Source: Adiantum capillus-veneris (Eukaryota > Streptophyta > Polypodiopsida > Polypodiales > Pteridaceae). Taken from it: DNA of 64,000 nucleotides. The position numbers and the translations under genes are program-made. The notes below the pieces were generated by a model, which ran no database searches, was not told where the DNA came from, and was given only the letters and a program-made list of their open reading frames with translations. The stretch lies in assembly GCA_014529385.2 (NCBI GenBank), contig CM043944.1, positions 88,254,884 through 88,318,883 of the forward strand, in the 5' to 3' direction. Below, one piece after another: positions 56,157 to 64,000 of the stretch (positions within the stretch are counted from its first letter, which is position 1; each line of letters begins with the position of its first letter).

Positions 56157-57342
56157 ATCCCATCCGACACGAGATGCATGTCCCTCTGCAATTCCACTTG
56201 CTGACTTTGGTGGTCGTCTTGAGAAGATCCATTGACTCCGTAAATGTCTCAATATTTGGCTGTAAGGTTGCTTGACATACAATGCCTGAGCCTCCTCATT
56301 TGCAATGGCAGATATAGCAGTTGCAACAAATGGAGGAGCATTCACAACAATGCGAGCCTTTCTAAATTTATACACGCTAATCAGTCTTTCAAATATCTCT
56401 TTGTTGTTTTGTTCATTGTGAAGCAAAACTTTTGCAGCATAGATTGAATGCTGCCCATCAAGAATCCAATAATGATAATCTTTAATTTTTTGCTCCTCTA
56501 CCTCTTCTACTGCCAAAGGAGTCCCCTTCTTTGATTTTGCATTTCGAACAGGCATCAAATATGCACATGCTGCAGGCTTGGTCGTACTCCGTGAAAATCC
56601 AAATAACACACTTTCAGCGTGTTTTTTATCCATAATACGTGCATTATAGTGATCAGGAGCAAGCCAACAATTTTGAATAGGGATATCAAATTCCCTATAT
56701 TGAAAGGAAAATAATTTATGTACTTATTCATTCCACCTGTATCTTTTTCTTGTCCTTTCATGGCCTCAGCTTCTAAAACATCTGGATCCACAATTCTCAT
56801 CTTTGACATTGAACCCTCTGTTGATGAGGATGCCAAAGATGCCTTGTCTACATCCAAAATGGAACTAGTTGCTTAGCTGCTACTTTCTGCACTTTTGCTT
56901 GCTTCTTTGTGGATGGTGGTCGTGAAGCTTTCACCTTTTTTCGTTGTAGTGTGGCAATGATGGAGCTTTGAAGTTGATCTGCTGTGATATTTGGATTTGA
57001 TTCTGCAAACTTCCATCCTCAAGAAAACATTGTCTCTTCTTTGTTTCTAGACATGCACTCCAATGCATATGCTCCTGGAGATAGTTGAAATTCTAGATTC
57101 ATTGGAACTAGAATGTCAATGCATTCGCCCTCCGGATGACTATCAACTACAGAGACAGATGCTTCCACAACTTGTCCAACATCTTCAAACAAGCTGTCAT
57201 TCTCCTTTTTGGCAATAAATAGATGCACTTTATGAAATTGTGCACCCTCTATACCATGTATGTCCAAATACCATTTCCTAAGATCATTGCAAGTATAGTC
57301 AACTGAGACAGTAACCCTTGCAACCTGTTTTTTTGGAGCCAT
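56157..57342 (-). pseudogene. exon A: N-terminal domain and ParB-like domain, with frameshifts
   Basis: ATG at 57342-57340 (MAPKKQVARVTVSV) starts about 105 residues of unknown domain, then a TGA at 57021-57019. The same frame goes on with a basic, probably nuclear-localising linker (TLQRKKVKASRPPSTKKQ, about 56915-56965). A second frame carries a Ser-rich linker with a TAA at 56875-56873. After a further one-base shift at about 56728, the third frame gives a ParB/sulfiredoxin-like domain: FDIPIQNCWLAPDHYNARIM (about 56690-56640) and YWILDGQHSIYAAKVLL with DGQH at 56459-56448. ParB-type domains bind CTP or act as nucleases in prokaryotes, and in plants such proteins are uncharacterised. Ends at donor GTAAGT. 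Confidence 0.55.
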
Positions 57343-57410
57343 CTTTCATGAAACAAAAAAAACACCAAATGTTATTTTAACATATACTTTTTTGTAATGG
57401 ATTAAGTTTG
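57343..57410 (-). promoter_or_regulatory. 5' flank or upstream intron end of exon A
   Basis: Minus strand shows a T-rich stretch ending tttcatgaaag directly before the ATG, which could be either a 5' UTR or a splice acceptor. Satellite cores begin just beyond it. Confidence 0.3.
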
Positions 57411-60400
57411 TGTGAATACAAGGTCCACCACTTATTCAAGCTAGATCTAAGCAAGTATACATAGTGATCTTTTAAGCTAGTAAACTAAGGGAAGGGAGAA
57501 GTAAGGTCCACCACTTGTCCAAGCTCAGGTCTAGACAACATGGACAGATTCGAGGTCTACTAATTGTCTAATATAGGCTAACTCTATTGAAACATAGAGA
57601 GAAGAAAAGGTCCACAACTTGTCCAATCTAGGGTCCATTGAAACATGGAGAGAAGGATGCTCCACCATTTGTCCAAAATAGGCTCCATTGAAACATGAAG
57701 ACAAGCAAGTTGCACCATGTATCCAAGATGCTAGGCTCCATTGAAATACCTTAAACCCACGATATTTTGTATATGTGGGGTCTGAATTCAATGGTCCACC
57801 ACTTTTCCAACCTACTATCCCTAGTAGCATGAGTGGTTTGGTCTCAAGATTCACCACTTTTTCACTCTATGTCATTATATTAACAAGATCTGGGTGTTAA
57901 GGTCCACCACTTGTCCAACCTATAAGGCTATATCTTAAATGGTATTATTTACCACCACCTGGAATGAACATGATAGGTTTTACATAGGGGTCTGGTTCCA
58001 AGGTCCACCACTTGTCCAAGCTAACTCTATTGAAACATAGAGAGAAGGAAAGGTCCACCACTTGTCCAAGCTATGCTCCATTGAAACATGGAGAGAAGGA
58101 TGCTCCACCATTTGTCCAAGCCAAGTTCGATTGAAACATGAAGAGAAGCAAGCTGCACCATGTCAACAAAATGCTAGAGCTCCATTGAAATATCTTAAAC
58201 CCATGATATTTCGTACATGGGGGGTTTACATTCAAGGTCCACCACTTGTCCAACCTATTATCACTAGTAGCATGAGTGGTTTAGTCTCAAGATTCACCAC
58301 TTTTTCACTCTATGTCATTATATTAAGAAGATCTGGGTGTTAAGGTCCACCACTTGTCCAACCTCTAAGGCTAGATCTTAAGGGTATTATTTCTCACCAC
58401 TTGGAATGACCATGATATGTTTTACATGGGGGTTTGGTTTCAAGATCCACCACTTGTCCAAGCTAACTCTATGGAAACATAGAGAGAAGCAAAGGTCCAC
58501 CACTTGTCCAAGCTAGGCTCCATTGAAACATGGAGAGAAGGATGATCCCCCATTGATTGAAGATAGGCTTCATTGAAACATGAAAAGAAGCAAGCTACAC
58601 CATGTCTCCAAGATGCTAGGCTCCTTTGAAATACCTTAAACCCATGAAATTTCATACATGGGGGGTTTACATTTAAGGTCCACCACTTGTCCAACCTATT
58701 ATCTATAGTAGCATGAGTGGTTTGGTCTCAAGATGCACCACTTTTCCACTCTATGTCATTATATTAAGAATATCTGGGTGTTAAGGTCCACCACTTGTCC
58801 AAGCTAACTCTATTGAAACATAGTGAGAAGCAATGGTCCACCACTTGTCCAAGCTAAGCTCCATTGAAACATGGAGAGAAGGATGCTCCACCATTTGTCC
58901 AAGATAGGATCCATTGAAACATGAAGAGAATCAAGCTGCACCGTGTCTCCAAGATGCTAGGGTCCATTGAAATACCTTAAACCCATGATATTTCTTACAT
59001 GGGGGGCTTACATTCAAGCTCCACCACTTGTCCAACCTATTATCCTTAGGAGCATGAGTGGTTTGGTCTCAAGATTCGCCACTTTTCCACTCTATGTCGT
59101 TATATTAAGAAGATCTAGGTTTTAAGGTCGACCACTTGTCCAACCTATAAGGCTAGATCTTAAAGGGTATTATTTCTCACCACTTGGAATGACCGTGATA
59201 TGTTTTACATGGGGGTTTGGTTCCAAGGTCCACCACTTGTCCAAGCTAGGGTCCATTGAAACGTGGAGATAAGGATGCTCCACCATTTGTCCAAGATACG
59301 CTCAATTGAAACATGAAGAGAACCAAGCTACACCATGTCTCCAAGATGCTAGGCTCCATTGAAATACCTTAAACCCATGATGTTTCGTACATGGGGGTTT
59401 TACATTCAAGGTCCACCACTTGTCCAACCTATTATCTCTAGTAGCATGAGAGGTTTGGTCTCAAGATTCACCACTTTTCCACTCTATGTCATTATATTAA
59501 GAATATCTGGGTGTTAAGGTCCACCACTTGTCCAACCTATAAGGCTATATCTTAAACTTTATTCTTTCTCATTACTTGGAGTTACCGTTATAGGTTTTAC
59601 ATGGGGGTTTGGTTCCAAGGTCCACCACTTGTCCAAGCTAACTCTATTGAAACACAGAGAGAAGCAAAGGTCCACCACTTGTCCAAGCTAGGCTCCATTG
59701 AAACATGGAGAGAAGGATGCTCCACCATTTGTCCAAGATATGCTCCAATGAAACATGAAGAGAAGCAAGCAACACCATGTCTCCAAGATGCTAGGCTCCA
59801 TTGAAATACCTTAAATCCATAATATTTCGTACATGGGGGTTTGGTTCCAAGGTCCACCACTTGTCCAACCTATAAGGCTATATGTTAAACTTTATTATTT
59901 CTCACCACCTGGAGTTACCATGATAGGTTTTACCTGGGGGTTTACATTCAAGGTCCACCACTTGTCCAACCTCTTATCGCTAGTAGCATGAGTGGTTTGG
60001 TCTCAAGGTTCACCACTTTTACACTCTATGTCATTTTATTAAGAAGATCTGGGTGTGGTGTTAAGGTCCACCACTTGTCCAACCTTATAAGGCTATATCT
60101 TAAAGGGTATTCTTTCTCGCCACTTGGAGTGACCATGATAGGTTATACATGGGGGTTTGGTTCCAAGATCCACCACTTGTCCAAGCTATTATCGCTAGTA
60201 GCATGAGTGGTTTGATCTCAAGGTTCATCACTTTTCCATTCTATGTCATTATACTAAGAAGATCTGGGTGTTAAGGTCCACCACTTGTCCAAACCTATAA
60301 GGCTATATCTTAAAGGGTATTCTTTCTCACCACTTGGAGTGACCATGATAGGTTATACATGGGGGTTTGGTTCCAAGGTCCACCACTTGTCCAAGCTAAC

Positions 60401-63400
60401 TCTATTGACACATAGCGAGAAGCAAAGGTCCACCACTTGTCCAAGCTAGGGTCCATTGAAACATGGAGAGAAGGATGCTCCACCATTTGATAGGCTCCAT
60501 TGAAACATGAAGAGAAGCAAGCTGCACCATGTATCCAAGATGATAGGCTCCATTAAAATACCTTAAACCCATGATATTTCGTACATGGGGGTTTACTTTC
60601 AAGGTCCACCAATTTTCCAACCTATTATCCTTAGTAGCATGAGTGGTTTGGTCTCAAGATTCACCACTTTTCCACTCTATGTCATTATATTAAGAAGATC
60701 TGGGTTTTAAGGTCGATCACTTGTCCAACCTATAAGGCTATATCTTAAAAGGTATTCTTTGTCGCCACTTGGAGTGACCATGACATGTTTTACATTGGGG
60801 TTTGGTTCCAAGGTCCACCACTTGTCCAAGTTAACTCTATTGAATCATAGAGAGAAGCAAAGGTCCACCACTTGTCCAAGCTAGGGTCCATTGAAACATG
60901 GAGAGAAGGATGCTCCACCATTTGTCGAAGCTAACTCTATTGAAACATGGGGGGTTTACGTTCAAGGTCCACCACTTCTCCAAGCTAACTCTATTGAATC
61001 ATAGAGAGAAGCAAAGGTCCACCACTTGTCCAAGCTATGCTCCATTGAAACATGGAGAGAAGGATGCTCCACCCTTTGTCAAAGTTAACTCTATTGAAAC
61101 ATGGGGGGTTTACATTCAAGGTCCACCACTTGTCCAAGCTATTATCACTAGTAGCATGAGTGGTTTTGTCTCAGGATTCACCACTTTTTCACTCTATGTC
61201 ATTATATTAAGAATATTTTGGTGTTAAGGTCCACCACTTGTCCAACCTATAAGGCTATATCTCAAAGTTTGTTGTTTCTCACCACTTGGAGTGACCATGA
61301 TAGGTTTTACACGGGGGTTTGGTTCCAAGGTCCACCACTTGTCCAAGCTAACTCTATTGAATCATAGAGAGAAGCATAGGTCCACCACTTGTCCAAGCTA
61401 GGGTCCATTGAAACATGGAGAGAAGGATGCTCTACCATTTGTCCAAGATAGGCTCCATTGAAACATGACGAGAAGCAAGCTGCACCATGTCTCCGAGATG
61501 CTAGGCTCTATCAAAATACCTTAAACCCACAATATTTCATAGATGAGGGGTTTACATTCAAGTTCCACAACTTGTCCACGCTATTATTGCTAGTAGCATG
61601 AGTGGTTTGGTTTCAAGATTCATCACTTTTTCACTCTATGTCATTATATTAAGAATATTTGGGTGTTAAGGTCCACCACTTGTCCAACCTATAAGGCTAC
61701 ATCTTAAAGGTTATTCTTTCTTACCATTATAGGTTTTACATGGGGGTTTGGTCCCAAGGTCCACCACTTGTCCAAGCTAGGCTCCATTTAAACATGGAGA
61801 GAAGGATTGTCCACCATTTGTCGAAGCTAACTGTATTGAAACATGGGGGGTTTACGTTCAAGGTCCACCACTTGTCCAAGCTATTATCGCTAGTAGCATG
61901 AGTGGTTTTGTCTCAAGATTCACCACTTTTTCACTCTATGTCATTATATTAAGAATATTTGGGTGTTAAGGTCCACACTTGTCCAACCTATAAGGCTATA
62001 TCTTAAAGGTTATTCTTTCTCACTACTTGGAGTGTCCATGATAGGTTCTAAATGGGGGTTTGGTTCCAAGGTCCACCACTTGTCCAAGCTAACTCTATTG
62101 AATCATAGAGAGAAGCTAAGGTCCACCACTTGTCCAAGCTAGGGTCCATTGAAACATGAAGAGAAGGATGCTCCACCATTTTTCGAAGCTAACTCCATTG
62201 GAACATGGGGGGTTTACGTTCAAGGTCCACCACTTGTCCAAGCTATTATCACTAGTAGCATGAGTGGTTTTGTCTCAACATTCACCACTTTCTCACTCTA
62301 TGTCATTATATTAAGAATATCTGGGTGTTAAGGTCCACCATGTGTCCAACCTATAACGCTATATCTTAAAGGTTGTTCTTTGTCACCACTTGCAGTGGCC
62401 ATGATAGCTTTTACATTAGGGTTTGAATCCAAGGTCCACCACTTGTCCAAGATAACTCTATTGAAGGATAGAGAGAAGCAAAGGTCCACCACTTGTCCAA
62501 GCTAGGGTCCATTGAAACATGGAGAGAAGGATGCTCCACCATTTGTCCAAGATAGGCTCCATTGAAAGAAGCAAGCTGCACCATGTCTCCAAGATGCTAT
62601 GCTCCATCGAAATACCTTTAACCCACGATATTTCATACATGGGAGGTTTACATTCAAGGTCCACCACTTGTCCAGCCTATAAGGCTATATCTTAAACTTT
62701 ATTCTTTCTCATTACTTGGAGTTACCATGATAGGTTTTACATGGGGGTTTGGTTCCAAGGTCCACCACTTGTCCAAGCTAACTCTATTGAAACATAGAGA
62801 GAAGCAAAGGTCCACCACTTGTCCAAGCTAGGGTCCATTGAAACATGGAGAGAAGGATGCTCCACCATTTGTCCAAGATAGGCTCCATTGAAACATCACG
62901 AGAAGCAAGCTGTACCATGTCTCTATTATGCTAGGCTCTATCAAAATACCTTAAATGCACGATATTTCATAGATGAGGGGTTTATATTCAGGGTCCACTA
63001 CTTGTCCAAGCTATTATGGCTAGTAGCATGAGTGGTTTCGTCTCAAGATTCACCACTTTTCCACTCTATGTCATTATATTAAGAATATCTGGGTGTTAAC
63101 GTCCACCACTTGTCCAACCTATAAGGCTACATCTTAAAGGTTATTCTTTATTACCACTTGGAGTGACCATGATAGGTTTTACATGGGGGTTTGGTCCCAA
63201 GGTCCACCACTTGTCCAAGCTAACTCTATTGAAACATAGAGAGAAACAAAGGTCCATCACTTGTCCAAGCTAGGGGCCATTGAAACATGGAGAGAAGGAT
63301 GCTCCACCATTTGTCGAAGATAACTCTATTGAAACATGGGGGGTCTACATTCAAGGTCCGCTACTTGTCCAAGCTATTATCGCTAGTAGAATGAGTGGTT

Positions 63401-64000
63401 TTGTCTCAAGATTCACCACTTTTTCACTCTATGTCATTATATTCAGAATATTTGGCTGTTAAGGTCCTCCACTTGTCCAACCTATAAGGCTATATCTTAA
63501 ACGTTATTCTTTCTCACCACTTGGAGTGACCATGATAGGTTTTACATGGGGGTTTGGTTTCAAGGTCCACCACTTGTCCAAGCTAACTCTATTGAACCAT
63601 AGAGAGCAGCAAAGGTCCACCACATGTCCAAGCTAGGGTCCATTGAAACATGGAGAGAAGGATGCTCCCCCATTTGTCCAAGATAGGCTCCATTGAAACA
63701 TGAAGAGTAGCAAGCTACACCATGTCTCCAAGATGCTAGGATCCATTGAAATACCTTAAACCCAAGATATTTTTTACATGTGGGGTTTACTTTCAAGGTC
63801 AACCACTTGTCCAAGCTATTCTCCCTAGTAGCATGAGTGTTTTGGTCTCAAGATTCACCACTTTTCCACTCTATGTCATTATATTAACAAGATCAGGGTG
63901 TTAAGGTCGACCACTTGTCCAACCTATAAGGGTATTCTTTGTCACCACTTGGAATGACCATGATATGTTTTACATGGAGTTTTGGTTACAAGGTCCACCA
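57410..64000. repeat. complex satellite, right array (continues past the window)
   Basis: Long array with the core 'ggtccaccacttgtccaag' many times. The higher-order unit is about 440 bp. The landmark 'ggtgttaaggtcc' recurs at about 57897, 58336, 58778, 59120, 59513, 60060, 60269, 61221, 61663, 61963, 62327, 63092, 63459 and 63899, with full units of 437-442 and shorter or longer variants made by loss or gain of sub-blocks. Short ORFs in it are by-products of the repeat. Confidence 0.92.

Noticed and set aside
57531-63814. Many 60-110-codon ORFs in the right satellite (and likewise at 41.4-47.2 kb), with similar repeated peptides
   Set aside because: They are translations of the same 440-bp repeat on either strand, have no start or splice context, and change frame from unit to unit.
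57410-64000. Regular direct repeats with spacers, superficially CRISPR-like
   Set aside because: The spacers are themselves repeated words of a satellite unit, spacing varies, and the context is a plant nuclear genome.

Overview
This looks like nuclear DNA of a land plant. Supporting signs are two Ty1/copia LTR retrotransposons with initiator-tRNA-Met primer sites, several LINE families, a relic of a plant-type UDP-glycosyltransferase, a relic of a plant clathrin-assembly (ANTH) gene, GT-AG introns, and very many (CT)n/(GA)n, (CA)n and poly-C tracts. The overall texture (repeat-filled long introns, many CT microsatellites, satellite arrays) suggests a fern or another large-genome non-seed plant. 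That is an inference; no marker here fixes the species.

Layout. 0-4.4 kb: decayed LINE pieces and a small broken minus-strand ORF. 4.48-9.62 kb: a copia element on the plus strand. 9.79-15.52 kb: a second, different copia element on the minus strand, so the two 3' ends face each other across 164 bp. 15.5-18.8 kb: tandem repeats and an ANTH pseudogene. 18.8-21 kb: a broken UDP-glycosyltransferase with a PIF/Harbinger-like MITE just upstream of its start. 21-33.3 kb: LINE fragments of at least three kinds and dense microsatellites. 33.3-40.5 kb: unexplained direct repeats, a tandemly repeated tRNA-like (SINE-like) unit, and an AT-rich tandem array with a period of about 152 bp.

40.9-64 kb is the most interesting part. 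A complex satellite built on a short core (plus strand ggtccaccacttgtccaag) forms higher-order units of roughly 440 bp. The core runs in one orientation left of about 49 kb and in the opposite orientation right of about 51 kb. Embedded in it, all on the minus strand, are exon-like coding blocks with good splice sites. These are a two-exon 5' block with a ParB-like domain and a DNA-methylase-like domain that lacks its catalytic motif, then a SET-domain exon, then two different FCP1/NIF-like phosphatase exons. The three downstream exons all start in the same codon phase and each ends in a stop codon, so the locus could be one 5' module feeding alternative terminal exons. That reading is an inference.

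The FCP1-a and SET exons have intact frames. The ParB/methylase block carries several frameshifts and stops. It may be a pseudogene, or the assembly may contain indel errors; the sequence alone cannot decide.
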